From positions 558,001-622,000 of the forward strand of contig NC_008816.1 in NCBI RefSeq assembly GCF_000015645.1: 64,000 bases of DNA, written 5' to 3'. Both the position numbers and the translations under genes were made by a program. This stretch comes from Prochlorococcus marinus str. AS9601. Its GTDB lineage: Bacteria > Cyanobacteriota > Cyanobacteriia > PCC-6307 > Cyanobiaceae. Of this stretch, positions 30,504 to 40,572 are shown piece by piece. Under the pieces are notes generated by a model, which did not search any database, was not told the DNA's origin, and saw nothing but the letters and a program-made list of their open reading frames with translations. Every line of letters begins with the position of its first letter. The first letter of the stretch is position 1.

Positions 30504-31955
30504 ATGAGAATTCTTCTTGCCGCTGCCGAATGTGCTCCAATGATCAAAGTTGGAGGTATGGGAGATGTGGTTGGTTCTTTACCTCCATCTTTGATAAAAC
30601 TTGGTCACGATGTGAGAGTAATAATTCCAGGCTATGGGAAATTGTGGAGTCTTTTAGAGGTGTCGAATGAACCAGTCTTTAGAGCAAATACAATGGGAAC
30701 TGATTTCGCCGTATATAAAGCAAAACATCCCATTCATAATTATGTGATTTACCTAGTGGGTCATCCAACATTTGACTCTGATCAAATATATGGAGGGGAA
30801 AATGAGGACTGGCGCTTTACATTTTTTGCTAGTGCCACTGCAGAATTTGCCTGGAATTATTGGAAACCTCAAGTTCTCCATTGCCATGATTGGCACACTG
30901 GAATGATTCCTGTTTGGATGCATCAGGATCCCGAAATTAGTACTGTCTTCACAATTCATAATTTAAAATACCAAGGCCCTTGGAGGTGGAAACTTGAAAA
31001 AATGACTTGGTGTCCTTGGTATATGCATGGAGACCACACAATGGCTGCGGCAATGTTGTACGCAGATAGGGTCAATGCTGTTTCGCCGACTTATGCAGAT
31101 GAGATTAAAACCCATGAATACGGGGAAAGCCTCGAAGGATTACTTAATTACATTTCAGGTAAATTAAGGGGAATTCTTAATGGCATAGATCTTGATGAAT
31201 GGAATCCAGCCAAAGATCCAGTTTTACCAGCAAAATTCAGTATTAAGAATTTAGAAAATAGGCTAGAAAATAAAAAAATTCTGCAGAGAGAGATGGGTCT
31301 TGAAGTTAATTCTAAAAAATATCTTTTAGGTATGGTCAGTAGGTTAGTCGATCAGAAAGGGGTTGACTTACTTTTACAAGTTTCAAGAAGACTATTAGCC
31401 TATACAGATTCTCAAATTGCTGTTTTGGGAACTGGAGATAGATATTTAGAGTCAGGATTATGGCAACTGGCATTAGATTACCCAGGAAGATTCTCAGTAT
31501 TTCTTACCTATGATGATTCTTTATCAAGGCTTATATATGGTGGCTCAGATGCATTCTTAATGCCAAGTAGATTTGAACCTTGTGGGATTAGTCAACTCCT
31601 CGCGATGAGATATGGCTCTATTCCAATAGTAAGGCGAGTTGGAGGTTTAGTTGACACAGTTTTACCTCATGACCCAGAAAATAATATTGGCACAGGTTTT
31701 TGCTTCGATCGCTTTGAACCTATAGATTTCTATACATCTTTAGTAAGGTCATGGGAAGCATTTAGGCACAAAGATAGTTGGGAATTACTGCAAAAAAGAG
31801 CCATGAGCCAAGAGTTTAGTTGGCAAAGATCAGCTCTTGAATACGAAGTTATGTATAAGGATGTTTGCGGAATAAAAGAACCATCACCAGATGTTGCTGA
31901 AGTTGAAAAATTTTCTTACGGACAATCAGCTGATCCATCTTTAAAAAAAGTATGA
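30504..31955 (+). CDS. glgA: Glycogen synthase (ADP-glucose type)
   Basis: GlgA extends glycogen from ADP-glucose. This GT5 enzyme has 483 residues with the ADP-glucose-binding [13 protein letters not shown] (16-28) at the N-terminus, the HCHDWHTG block and a C-terminal Rossmann domain with [19 protein letters not shown], where the catalytic Glu lies. The Gly-rich loop reads KVGGMGD rather than KTGGLGD, the pattern of one of the two cyanobacterial GlgA types. It sits between menB and murF, separate from glgB. Confidence 0.96.
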   Translation: MRILLAAAECAPMIKVGGMGDVVGSLPPSLIKLGHDVRVIIPGYGKLWSLLEVSNEPVFRANTMGTDFAVYKAKHPIHNYVIYLVGHPTFDSDQIYGGENEDWRFTFFASATAEFAWNYWKPQVLHCHDWHTGMIPVWMHQDPEISTVFTIHNLKYQGPWRWKLEKMTWCPWYMHGDHTMAAAMLYADRVNAVSPTYADEIKTHEYGESLEGLLNYISGKLRGILNGIDLDEWNPAKDPVLPAKFSIKNLENRLENKKILQREMGLEVNSKKYLLGMVSRLVDQKGVDLLLQVSRRLLAYTDSQIAVLGTGDRYLESGLWQLALDYPGRFSVFLTYDDSLSRLIYGGSDAFLMPSRFEPCGISQLLAMRYGSIPIVRRVGGLVDTVLPHDPENNIGTGFCFDRFEPIDFYTSLVRSWEAFRHKDSWELLQKRAMSQEFSWQRSALEYEVMYKDVCGIKEPSPDVAEVEKFSYGQSADPSLKKV

Positions 31956-31967
31956 CTTAATTTTTTA

Positions 31968-33341
31968 ATGGAATTCTCTATATCAGAAATAAACAATGTT
32001 TTGGGAGATATTAAAAATCTGAGCGAGGGGAAAAAAGATTTTTTAAATTTTAAGAATATAAGTATTGATAGTAGAACTTTATTAAAAAATGATCTTTTTA
32101 TAGCCATCAAGGGTAAAAATTTTGATGGACATGGTTTTCTTTCAGAGGTTTTAAATAAAGGAGTTAAATCTGTCGTAATTAAAAAAGGGATGCAGAAATT
32201 ACTTCCTAGTAATTTTCCTTATTGGGTTGTAAATGACACAACAGAGGCATTTCAAAAATTAGCATTGCTAAAAAGAAAAAAATTAAATATTCCTATTGTT
32301 GCAATAACTGGCTCAGTGGGTAAAACAACTACAAAAGAAATGATTGGTGGAGTTTTAAATAAACTTGGAAGAATTAAATTATCTCATGCAAATTTCAATA
32401 ACGAGATTGGAGTTGGTCTTACTATTCTTGCTGCAGATATAGAAGATAAAGTTTTAGTTCTTGAAATGGGGATGAGAGGTCTTGGACAGATCGAGAATTT
32501 ATCCAAATATAGTGAACCAGATATTGCAGTTATTACTAACATTGGCACAGCCCATATTGGATTGTTAGGTTCAAAAGAAAATATTACTCATGCAAAGTGT
32601 GAAATTAGTAAGTTCTTAAATCCAGAAGGAGTTGTAATTATTCCAGCTAATGATCCATTCCTAGAAAAAACTTTAAAAGAATTTTGGAAAGGTAGAGTTA
32701 TAAAAGTAAGGCTATTAAATATAGCAAATCAAAAGGAGAGTATTAAGAAGGATGATAATTTGCGAGGATTTTATAATCCTTCAAATAAAACAATTTTAAT
32801 TGAAGAAAATACCTTTGAAATTTCATTTGAGGGATTTCACAATGCTTCTAATTTCTTATTTGCTTATGCAGTTGCTAAAGAGCTAGGCATTGATTTTGCA
32901 AGTTCTAATAAATTTGATTTTGTAAGTTTAGATGGAAGGAATAAAATTCTTAAATCAGTAAAAACAACAATATATGATGAATCATATAATGCTTCGCCAG
33001 AGTCAGTAAAAGCATGTATTAAAAACCTCCTTGAAAAACCGAGAAATAAATTTTTCATATTTGGAAGCATGCAGGAATTGGGTAAAGAATCTGAAAAATA
33101 TCACAAAGAAATATTCAACTTAATAAATAATTCAGATATAAAAAAGTGTTTATTTATTTGCGAAAAAGAAAATGAAAAAAATTACACCAATTTTTTAAAA
33201 GATAAGAAAAAATTCTTAGTTTTAAATAATATCAAAGATGTACCTCAAGAGATAAACAAATCTACAAAAAAAGGCGATTCTATTCTTGTAAAAGGAAGCA
33301 GATTTTGGCAACTTGATAAAATTATTGAATTAATTAACTAG
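31968..33341 (+). CDS. murF: UDP-MurNAc-tripeptide--D-Ala-D-Ala ligase
   Basis: MurF adds D-Ala-D-Ala to the peptidoglycan precursor in the cytoplasm. The 457-residue Mur ligase has an N-terminal UDP-binding domain (SIDSRTLLKNDLFIAIKG), the ATP loop GSVGKTTT at 115-122, the central NFNNEIGVGLT block and a C-terminal domain with YNASPESV. It starts 12 bp after glgA and converges with glmU, the stops being only 1 bp apart, so transcripts must overlap there. Confidence 0.96.
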   Translation: MEFSISEINNVLGDIKNLSEGKKDFLNFKNISIDSRTLLKNDLFIAIKGKNFDGHGFLSEVLNKGVKSVVIKKGMQKLLPSNFPYWVVNDTTEAFQKLALLKRKKLNIPIVAITGSVGKTTTKEMIGGVLNKLGRIKLSHANFNNEIGVGLTILAADIEDKVLVLEMGMRGLGQIENLSKYSEPDIAVITNIGTAHIGLLGSKENITHAKCEISKFLNPEGVVIIPANDPFLEKTLKEFWKGRVIKVRLLNIANQKESIKKDDNLRGFYNPSNKTILIEENTFEISFEGFHNASNFLFAYAVAKELGIDFASSNKFDFVSLDGRNKILKSVKTTIYDESYNASPESVKACIKNLLEKPRNKFFIFGSMQELGKESEKYHKEIFNLINNSDIKKCLFICEKENEKNYTNFLKDKKKFLVLNNIKDVPQEINKSTKKGDSILVKGSRFWQLDKIIELIN

Positions 33342-33342
33342 A

Positions 33343-34692
33343 TCAGGATTTCTTCTTTTTCCAATTCTCTATATTTACTTGCTTAGTTCTTGATATCGCT
33401 AATGAATTATCTTTAGAGTCCTTTGTGATCACTGAACCAGCACCTGTTGTTACTGATTCCCCTAGATTTATTGGTGCTACAAAAACTGTGTTTGCTCCAA
33501 TACTGGAATTTTTACCAATTTTTGTTTGATATTTTTTCTGTCCATCAAAATTTGCAGTAATAGTTCCTGCTCCAATATTTGTAGATCTTCCAATAATGGA
33601 ATCACCAATATAACTTAGATGGTTTACTTTAGTTTCTTCCTCTAGTTGACTATTTTTGATCTCAACAAAATTACCAATTTTGCTGTATGAAGATATTTTG
33701 GAATTAGGTCTTATATGACTATAAGGGCCAATTTTTATATGATCCATTACCTGAGAATCATAAACAGTAGAGTTTGAAATTTCACATTGTAATCCCACAT
33801 TGGAATTTTCAATAAAAGTATTTGGACCGATAATGCAATGACTATTTATTTTTGTATTTCCTCTTATATGTGTATTAGCCTCTATGATTACATCCTTTCC
33901 AATTTCAGCTTCTTCACTAATTGAACAACTTGCTTTATTTATAAAAGTTACACCATTAAGCATATGCTTCTCTTTAATTGAATTTTGAATACATTCCTCG
34001 CACTCTGATAGATGAATTCTGTTATTAATTCCTTGAAGCTCTCCATTATCCTCCACCTCGAGACTTAAAGAATTTTTTAGCAAAGAAATTGTATCTGTTA
34101 AGTAAATCTCTTTTTGATTATTATTGCTTTGCAAGGTATTAATTATTTCTGATAAGTTACCCCAATTAAAACAGTAAACACCTGCATTTATTAATGGATT
34201 TTCTCTTTCTAGTTCATTGCAATCTTTTTCTTCAACAATTCTCTCTATAAAATCCCCATTCAAAAAAACTCTGCCATATCCATGAGGATTTGTTTTCTTT
34301 GTGGTAATTAAAGAAACATCAGCATTTTTTGAATCGTGTAAATACAAAAGTCTCTTTAGAGTAGTAGGCCTAATGAGTGGCACATCACCGTTAAGTACCA
34401 AAAGTTTTCCTTCATGTTTTTTTACTTCACTACAAAGAACCTGGATAGCATGACCCGTTCCTGATTGAGGTTCTTGAACAACAACATGGATTTTTTTATC
34501 TTTTGGGATTGACTTTTGTACTTCTTTTGATTTGTGTCCAGTGATAACGAAAATTTTATCAGGTTTTAATTCGGCACATGAATCAATTACTCTTTGTAGA
34601 AGACTTTTGCCGGAAATTTTGTGTAAAACTTTTGGTAATGAGCTTTCCATCCTAGTGCCCTTGCCTGCCGCTAATATCGCAACACTTAACAT
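33343..34692 (-). CDS. glmU: Bifunctional GlcN-1-P acetyltransferase / GlcNAc-1-P uridyltransferase
   Basis: GlmU makes UDP-GlcNAc for peptidoglycan and lipopolysaccharide. The N-terminal uridyltransferase domain has AAGKGTRM at residues 7-14 and [11 protein letters not shown]. The C-terminal part, from about residue 250, is a left-handed beta-helix of hexapeptide repeats ending in the acetyltransferase segment with [11 protein letters not shown] and [13 protein letters not shown]. At 449 residues both domains are complete. It lies 48 bp after the MnmC-like gene on the same strand. Confidence 0.97.
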   Translation of the reverse strand: MLSVAILAAGKGTRMESSLPKVLHKISGKSLLQRVIDSCAELKPDKIFVITGHKSKEVQKSIPKDKKIHVVVQEPQSGTGHAIQVLCSEVKKHEGKLLVLNGDVPLIRPTTLKRLLYLHDSKNADVSLITTKKTNPHGYGRVFLNGDFIERIVEEKDCNELERENPLINAGVYCFNWGNLSEIINTLQSNNNQKEIYLTDTISLLKNSLSLEVEDNGELQGINNRIHLSECEECIQNSIKEKHMLNGVTFINKASCSISEEAEIGKDVIIEANTHIRGNTKINSHCIIGPNTFIENSNVGLQCEISNSTVYDSQVMDHIKIGPYSHIRPNSKISSYSKIGNFVEIKNSQLEEETKVNHLSYIGDSIIGRSTNIGAGTITANFDGQKKYQTKIGKNSSIGANTVFVAPINLGESVTTGAGSVITKDSKDNSLAISRTKQVNIENWKKKKS

Positions 34693-34740
34693 GTTTATTT
34701 GAAATCCTAATTTAAATCTAACTCTTAACGGATAACTTCG

Positions 34741-35625
34741 TCACATTCCCCACTTCTCCCTCCATTTATTTGTAGATAATAGATTTGAGAATAATTGCTC
34801 ATCTAATCTTCTCCTGATTATATCGTTCTTACTTGAGTTTAAATCTTGATCTCTATATGGAATACTAGCTTTAGTTAACAGATGTTCTTCTTCCATTAAA
34901 GATAACTTTTCAAAATTGAAATTAGGTTTCAATTTATTCTTATCAAATTTTGATATTGCGACAGTTCCCTGACTCCAAAAAGTTCTGTTTTTAAAACTTG
35001 GCTTAATAGTAAAAATTTCTAATCCTAGATTTCTTAAGGTATTTCTTACTGCTGCTGATGAAGAATAAGTTATTAAATAACCATGAGGATTAAGTTTTTC
35101 TGTGACTTTGGATAAAAATTCAATCGTCCATACCTGAGGGCATTTTTGAGGAGAAAAACCATCCAAATAAATCAGATCGAAATTAATAGTAGAAGGAATA
35201 ATGTTGATTTTTTCTCTAGCATCACCCCATAAAATACTGCATTTAAAAAATAGATCCTCAAAGTAATCTTTTCGATAAAGTGATTCAAATATTTTTTTGA
35301 CTTTTGGGTCCCATAATTTAAGGAAAGATTCATTCCTAAGCGAATATTCAAGGGGATTTTTATCAATCTCCAAGGCATATAAATTTAAATATGAGTTTTG
35401 TTTAATTAATTCATTTAATAAAGAAGCGGAATTGTATCCTAAACCAAAACATATATCCAAAACATTAAGAGATTTGCCCTTAAATCTTTGCAAATTAGAA
35501 GTAGCTGTAAACTTTGACTTTGTTTCCTCCAATGCGCCCAATAAACTATGGAAGTTCTCTTGAAAAAACTCACTTCTTAAAGAATAACTGCCATCTTTAG
35601 TTAAAACTTCTATTAATTCAAACAA
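34741..35625 (-). CDS. MnmC/MnmD-like SAM-dependent tRNA methyltransferase
   Basis: This 294-residue protein matches the MnmC N-terminal methyltransferase (DUF752). That domain methylates aminomethyl-thiouridine at the wobble position of certain tRNAs. SAM motif I is DICFGLGYNSASLL (about 56-69), motif IV is LIYLDGFSPQKCPQVW, and the closing LITYSSSAAVR is typical. The FAD oxidoreductase half of enterobacterial MnmC is absent, so it is the stand-alone MnmD type. The start is TTG at 35625, 12 bp after the aroA stop. Confidence 0.85.
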   Translation of the reverse strand: MFELIEVLTKDGSYSLRSEFFQENFHSLLGALEETKSKFTATSNLQRFKGKSLNVLDICFGLGYNSASLLNELIKQNSYLNLYALEIDKNPLEYSLRNESFLKLWDPKVKKIFESLYRKDYFEDLFFKCSILWGDAREKINIIPSTINFDLIYLDGFSPQKCPQVWTIEFLSKVTEKLNPHGYLITYSSSAAVRNTLRNLGLEIFTIKPSFKNRTFWSQGTVAISKFDKNKLKPNFNFEKLSLMEEEHLLTKASIPYRDQDLNSSKNDIIRRRLDEQLFSNLLSTNKWREKWGM

Positions 35626-35637
35626 AAACTTTTCAGG

Positions 35638-36948
35638 CTAGTTAGTTAGTGTGGCAAGGTCTTCCCAAAAAGTGGGATACGAGACGCTAGCAGCATCTGC
35701 TCTCATGATTTTTGAGGTACCTTTAGCAAGAAGTGAAGCAATAGCAAGACTCATTGCTACTCGATGATCTGTCTCACTGTCTACTTCTGCAGAATTAAAT
35801 TTTGATTGCCCATTAATAATTAACCCATCCTCTTTCTCTGTTACTTCAGCACCGAATTTTTGTAACTGTCGTGCCATGACTTTTAATCGATCTGTCTCCT
35901 TAACTCTTAATTCTTGGGCATCCTTAATTTCAGAAACTCCATTACAAAAACAAGCAGCCACAGTAAGAATAGGAATTTCGTCTATAAGTTTTGGGAGGAT
36001 ATCACCTTCAATAGTGAATGATTTTAAATTATTTGAAGACTTTACTTTAATAGATCCAATAGGTTCACCTGCAATGGTCGATTTATCTAAAATCTCATAA
36101 TTGCACCCCATTGAATCCATTACATTTAAAATTCCAGTTCTAGTAGGATTTAATCCGACATTCTGAATTAAAACCTCCGAATTTGGAACAATAGATGCGG
36201 CAATCATCCAAAAAGAAGCAGAGCTTATGTCTCCGGGAATCAATATTCTCTGGCCAATTAACTTCCCCCCTGATTTGATGACTACATTCCTTCCTAATTC
36301 TCCTCTGACGCTGATATCTGCTCCAAAAGCTTTTAACATCCTTTCAGTATGATCTCTTGAAGATGCTGGTTCAATAACAGAGGTGGTCCCAGAAGCTTTG
36401 AGTCCTGCCAATAAGATTGCAGATTTTACTTGAGCACTCGCTACTGGTGTACCAATAACACAACCTTTTAGTTTATTCCCATCAATTGAGATTGGAGCTT
36501 TGTTTCCTTTCTCTCTACCAAAAATCTTGCCACCCATCAACGATAATGGTTTGCCCACTCTCCCCATTGGCCTTTCATTAAGAGAAATGTCACCTGTTAA
36601 GATAAAATTCTTGTCTTCTTGACCGGCAAGTAACCCCATTAATAATCTCATGGTGGTTCCCGAATTCCCACAATTTAGAATTTCTTTGGGCTCTTTTAAT
36701 CCATCAAGACCCAAACCTGAAATCGTAAAAGGCTCATTTTTCTTTATTTCTGGTATGTTTACACCTAATTTCCTAAGACAATCAGCAGTTGAAAGTGGAT
36801 CTTCAGAATGTAAAAACCCCTCAATAGTCGTCTCACCATTAGCAATACTTCCTATTATTAAAGCTCTATGAGAAATAGATTTATCTCCAGGTACTTTTAC
36901 TTTTCCTTTTAAATTAACTCCACCTTTTATTGTGCGGATATTATTCAT
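35638..36948 (-). CDS. aroA: 3-phosphoshikimate 1-carboxyvinyltransferase (EPSP synthase)
   Basis: AroA makes EPSP from shikimate 3-phosphate and PEP, ahead of chorismate for aromatic amino acids and for the menD branch. With ATG at 36948 it has 436 residues. Lys23 lies in [11 protein letters not shown], and the [13 protein letters not shown] block and C-terminal [10 protein letters not shown] with its Lys/Glu pair are intact. An in-frame TTG at 36987 would add 13 residues with no family match, so I prefer the ATG. The glycine-rich [10 protein letters not shown] loop resembles the class found in cyanobacteria. Confidence 0.95.
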   Translation of the reverse strand: MNNIRTIKGGVNLKGKVKVPGDKSISHRALIIGSIANGETTIEGFLHSEDPLSTADCLRKLGVNIPEIKKNEPFTISGLGLDGLKEPKEILNCGNSGTTMRLLMGLLAGQEDKNFILTGDISLNERPMGRVGKPLSLMGGKIFGREKGNKAPISIDGNKLKGCVIGTPVASAQVKSAILLAGLKASGTTSVIEPASSRDHTERMLKAFGADISVRGELGRNVVIKSGGKLIGQRILIPGDISSASFWMIAASIVPNSEVLIQNVGLNPTRTGILNVMDSMGCNYEILDKSTIAGEPIGSIKVKSSNNLKSFTIEGDILPKLIDEIPILTVAACFCNGVSEIKDAQELRVKETDRLKVMARQLQKFGAEVTEKEDGLIINGQSKFNSAEVDSETDHRVAMSLAIASLLAKGTSKIMRADAASVSYPTFWEDLATLTN

Positions 36949-37061
36949 TTTCAAATTAAATACTTGATAAGATTTCTGTAGAAACAAATTATTTATATAT
37001 TATCAATAAGTTTGTTTTAAAAAAAAAATAATCAAATTAAGTAACTGTTTTCTATAATAAA

Positions 37062-37811
37062 ATGAGACAAAAGGACTTGGTTATTAATCTTACTTATTAT
37101 CACGTTGCAAAGGATGTTCCAGAAACAAGCCCAGACATTGCAGTAGTTATTGATGTTTTAAGAGCTACAACAACAATTTCTTGGGCTTTAAAAAATGGAG
37201 CTGATTCAATACAAGTTTTCGCAGATTTAGATTTATTAAAAGAATCTGCAATGAAGTGGCAAGTTGAAAAGAGACTAATGCTTGGAGAGAGAGGTGGAAA
37301 GAAGATTGAGGGCTTTGATTTAGGAAATTCTCCTTTATCAGTTACGAAAAAAGTTGTTAATGGTAAAAGATTATTTATGAGTACGACTAATGGGACTAAA
37401 TCATTGCAAAAAGTTCAAAATGCACAGCATTTATTTGCTATGGGTCTCCCAAATAGGAAAGCAGTTGCCGAAAAAATCATTTCATTAAAAAGTGAAAATG
37501 TTTTAATACTTGGTAGTGGTTGGGAAGGCTCTTATTCACTTGAGGATTCTTTAGCTGCTGGTGCATTGGCCACTTACCTAAAACAGAACGGTGATTTCGA
37601 AATCAATATTCTGAATGACGAATTACAAGCTGCTTTGGCACTTTGGGATTTCTGGAAAAATGATATTTTGAAATGTTTAAAAACAGCAACCCATGGCAAA
37701 AGATTGACAAGTCTAGGAGATTATGAGGATGATTTTAAATGTTGCTCTGAACTTGATTGCTTAGATATTGTTCCAGCTCAAGTTGAAAGAGGTGTGATTC
37801 GTGCCTCATGA
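37062..37811 (+). CDS. comB: 2-phosphosulfolactate phosphatase family protein
   Basis: This 249-residue protein belongs to the ComB family, which hydrolyses 2-phosphosulfolactate to sulfolactate. Marks are YYHVAKDVPETSPDIAVVIDVLRATT (only fragments cited: DVLRATT at 31-37), the Mg-binding GERGG motif and SGWEGSYSLEDSLAAG. In archaea ComB serves coenzyme M synthesis. Cyanobacteria do not make that cofactor, so here sulfolactate may be the product, or the enzyme may act on another phosphoester. The start is uncertain: a TATAAT-like box ends 3 bp before the ATG, and a TTG at 37077 is an alternative. Confidence 0.85.
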   Translation: MRQKDLVINLTYYHVAKDVPETSPDIAVVIDVLRATTTISWALKNGADSIQVFADLDLLKESAMKWQVEKRLMLGERGGKKIEGFDLGNSPLSVTKKVVNGKRLFMSTTNGTKSLQKVQNAQHLFAMGLPNRKAVAEKIISLKSENVLILGSGWEGSYSLEDSLAAGALATYLKQNGDFEINILNDELQAALALWDFWKNDILKCLKTATHGKRLTSLGDYEDDFKCCSELDCLDIVPAQVERGVIRAS

Positions 37812-37841
37812 TCTACGAATTGGTTCATTAGGAGTAAAGTC

Positions 37842-38669
37842 TTGACTGATTTTTTGGTAGCTGCATTACAAATTACGAGTACTTCAAATGTTGAAGCAAA
37901 TTTTACTGAAGCAGAAGAACAGATTGAATTAGCTGCTAGAAGAGGTGCTGAGTTAATAGGATTGCCTGAGAATTTTGCTTTTTTAGGAGGAGATGATGAA
38001 AAACTTAGATTAGCTTCTGAATTATCAGTGAAGTGTACAAATTTTCTAAAAACCATGTCACAAAGATATCAAGTATTTCTATTGGGAGGAGGGTATCCTG
38101 TCCCTGCTGGTGATGATAGTCATACTTTTAATAGGTCAGCTTTATTTGGGAAAGATGGACAGATTTTGGCAAAATACGACAAGATTCATTTGTTTGATGT
38201 TGATTTGCCAGATGGAAATCTATACAAGGAATCATCCACTATTTTATCTGGAGCAGAGTATCCACCTGTTGTAGATGTCCCAGGTTTATGCAAAATAGGA
38301 TTATCGATTTGTTACGACGTTAGATTTCCTGAACTCTATAGATATTTGTCTTCCAATGGTGCAGAGCTAATTATGATTCCCGCAGCTTTTACAGCTTTTA
38401 CTGGAAAAGATCATTGGCAAATCCTATTACAAGCAAGAGCAATTGAGAATACAGCATATGTAGTCGCTCCAGCTCAAACTGGTATTCATTATGGAAGAAG
38501 GCAAAGTCATGGCCATGCGATGGTAATTGACCCTTGGGGTACAGTTTTATCTGATGCCGGAAAAACTCAGGGGGCTGCAATAGCACCTGCTGATAAAGAA
38601 AGAGTAAAGAAAATTAGGGAGCAGATGCCAAGCCTTAAACATAGAAAAAACAAATTGTTTTCAAACTAA
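37842..38669 (+). CDS. Nitrilase-superfamily amidase (Nit1/deaminated-glutathione amidase-like)
   Basis: This 275-residue carbon-nitrogen hydrolase has the complete Glu-Lys-Cys triad: Glu43 in LPENFAF, Lys114 in KYDKIHLFD and Cys157 in ICYDVRFPE. The HLFDVD context and the RQSHGHAMVIDPWG block are typical of the Nit branch, known to hydrolyse deaminated glutathione as metabolite repair. The start is TTG at 37842, 30 bp after comB. Its stop touches the start of the amidase gene by 1 bp (38669). Confidence 0.88.
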   Translation: MTDFLVAALQITSTSNVEANFTEAEEQIELAARRGAELIGLPENFAFLGGDDEKLRLASELSVKCTNFLKTMSQRYQVFLLGGGYPVPAGDDSHTFNRSALFGKDGQILAKYDKIHLFDVDLPDGNLYKESSTILSGAEYPPVVDVPGLCKIGLSICYDVRFPELYRYLSSNGAELIMIPAAFTAFTGKDHWQILLQARAIENTAYVVAPAQTGIHYGRRQSHGHAMVIDPWGTVLSDAGKTQGAAIAPADKERVKKIREQMPSLKHRKNKLFSN

Positions 38670-39754
38670 TGATAAAGTTTTTAGAAAATAAACTTCTTCA
38701 TTATTTATCCGTTTTTTTATTTTTAAATTCTTCAATCTTTCCAGTTAAATCTTCAAGTGCACTTGCGGCATGGGCTATAAATAATAATGGGGTTTTAGAA
38801 TTAAGAACTAAATCAAATACTAATTTAAAAGCATACTTTCAGAAGACTAACCAAATATCGGGAGATAGATTCTGGGTAGATTTTCCAGGAGAATTAAAAA
38901 ATCCCAGAACAATAAAAGGTAATGGCCCAATAAAAGAAATTAGATTAGGTAAACCAGACAAGGGTAAAACAAGACTAGTAATTGAATTTAAGGAAGAGAC
39001 TTATTTGAACCCTTTGACTTGGCAAATGGTTGGCTTAGATCAAAATAGATGGAGAATTAAACTATTTAACCCAAAATATTCATTCAAAAAGATTGGTGAA
39101 GGTTTAGTTGAAAAGAAAAGAGAAAATATCAAAGCAAATCAAAATTTAATTCATAAGAAGAAAAACAATTATGGTTACTTGAAACTACCAGAGTTAAAAC
39201 GAAATAAGTTTGAGGTTGTAATCGATCCAGGGCATGGCGGACCTGACCCAGGAGCAATAGGTATTGGTGGTATTAGAGAAACAGATGTTGTCCTAGAGGT
39301 TTCAAAAATAGTTAAAAATTTACTTTCTGAGAAAGGTGTCAAAGTAATGTTGACTAGAACAAATGAAGTTGATTTGGATTTGCCTCCAAGAGTTTCCATT
39401 GCTAATAATACGAATGCAGATATTTTTGTAAGTATTCATGCAAATGCCTCAAGAGGTAAAAGAAAAGACATAAATGGATTGGAAACATTTTATTACAGAG
39501 GGTGGAGAGGAAGATTACTCGCGAAAAGAATTCAAAAACAAATTTTAAGAGTTTCCCCTGGTAGTCCTGATCGAGGAGTTAAACAAGGTCGATTTTATGT
39601 AATTAAAAATACTAGGATGCCCGCAGTCCTTGTAGAAATTGGATTTTTAACGGGAAGATTGGATGCAAGAAGATTAGAAAAAATAACCCATCGAAAAAGA
39701 TTAGCCTATGCAATTGCAAAAGGCATCCTCGAATATTTAGATAAAGTAGGGTGA
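38669..39754 (+). CDS. amiC: N-acetylmuramoyl-L-alanine amidase with AMIN domain
   Basis: This periplasmic zinc amidase cleaves peptidoglycan side chains, usually at division. The 361-residue protein has an N-terminal signal (about 9-33), an AMIN domain (about 35-135) for envelope targeting, a Lys/Asn-rich linker, and an Amidase_3 domain from about 180. Zinc ligands are His189 (DPGHGG), Glu204 (GIRETD) and His257 (VSIHAN), with catalytic Glu323 (VLVEIGFLT). Its stop overlaps the murI start by 4 bp, forming a cell-wall pair. Confidence 0.93.
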   Translation: MIKFLENKLLHYLSVFLFLNSSIFPVKSSSALAAWAINNNGVLELRTKSNTNLKAYFQKTNQISGDRFWVDFPGELKNPRTIKGNGPIKEIRLGKPDKGKTRLVIEFKEETYLNPLTWQMVGLDQNRWRIKLFNPKYSFKKIGEGLVEKKRENIKANQNLIHKKKNNYGYLKLPELKRNKFEVVIDPGHGGPDPGAIGIGGIRETDVVLEVSKIVKNLLSEKGVKVMLTRTNEVDLDLPPRVSIANNTNADIFVSIHANASRGKRKDINGLETFYYRGWRGRLLAKRIQKQILRVSPGSPDRGVKQGRFYVIKNTRMPAVLVEIGFLTGRLDARRLEKITHRKRLAYAIAKGILEYLDKVG

Positions 39755-40545
39755 TACTTAAAATAGGTATATTTGATAGCGGAATAGGTGGTTTTACTAT
39801 CCTTAATTCTTTACTAAAAACACGTAAAGATGTAAAAGTTTTTTATTTGGCGGATACAAAAAGAATACCTTATGGGAACAAAAATTCTAAAGAGATTAGA
39901 TTAATTGCAAAGGAGATTTGTACATTTTTTGTTGATAAGAATTTGGATGCACTTTTAGTTGCTTGTAACACTACAAATGCGTGTGCGCTTGATATTCTAG
40001 AAGATAATCTAAAGGTCCCTTGTTTTGATCTTATAAATTCAGTATCTGAAATAGTTGATAAACAAATAATAGGTGTCCTAGCAACACAAAGAACTGTTCG
40101 ATCATCGTATTACAAGAAAGCTATAAATGCTAAAAAAGGAAATACGATAATATTTCAGCAAGAATGTCCAGAATTTGTATCTGAAATTGAAAAAGAAAAA
40201 TTAAATCTTGATAAGTTAAATAGCCTTTCAGACTTATACTTAAGACCACTAATAAACAAAAATATTGAAGAATTAATCCTTGGATGTAGTCACTATCCTC
40301 TAATTTATGACTTTTTTAGAAAAAAATTAGATTCAAATATAAAAATTATTGATCCATCTGTAGCTTTAATAAAAAAATTTAATGAATCTTTTGCTATTTC
40401 AAAAACTACCAGCTATGAAAGTCTTTTTTATGAAAATGTAGATTTCTTTGTTACTTCAGAAAAAGATAAATTTTTAAAAAAAGTAAAATTTTGGTTTGAA
40501 ATTAATAAAGAAATTAGGTTAGTAAACCTCCGAAGCAATGTTTGA
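39751..40545 (+). CDS. murI: Glutamate racemase
   Basis: MurI supplies D-glutamate for peptidoglycan. The 264-residue protein has the two catalytic cysteines, Cys72 in ACNTTNA and Cys179 in GCSHYPL, plus the N-terminal FDSGIGG. The start is GTG at 39751, overlapping the amidase stop by 4 bp. That arrangement couples translation of two wall enzymes. Confidence 0.95.
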   Translation: MILKIGIFDSGIGGFTILNSLLKTRKDVKVFYLADTKRIPYGNKNSKEIRLIAKEICTFFVDKNLDALLVACNTTNACALDILEDNLKVPCFDLINSVSEIVDKQIIGVLATQRTVRSSYYKKAINAKKGNTIIFQQECPEFVSEIEKEKLNLDKLNSLSDLYLRPLINKNIEELILGCSHYPLIYDFFRKKLDSNIKIIDPSVALIKKFNESFAISKTTSYESLFYENVDFFVTSEKDKFLKKVKFWFEINKEIRLVNLRSNV

Positions 40546-40572
40546 TTCCTTAATATATATGTGAGGTCAATC

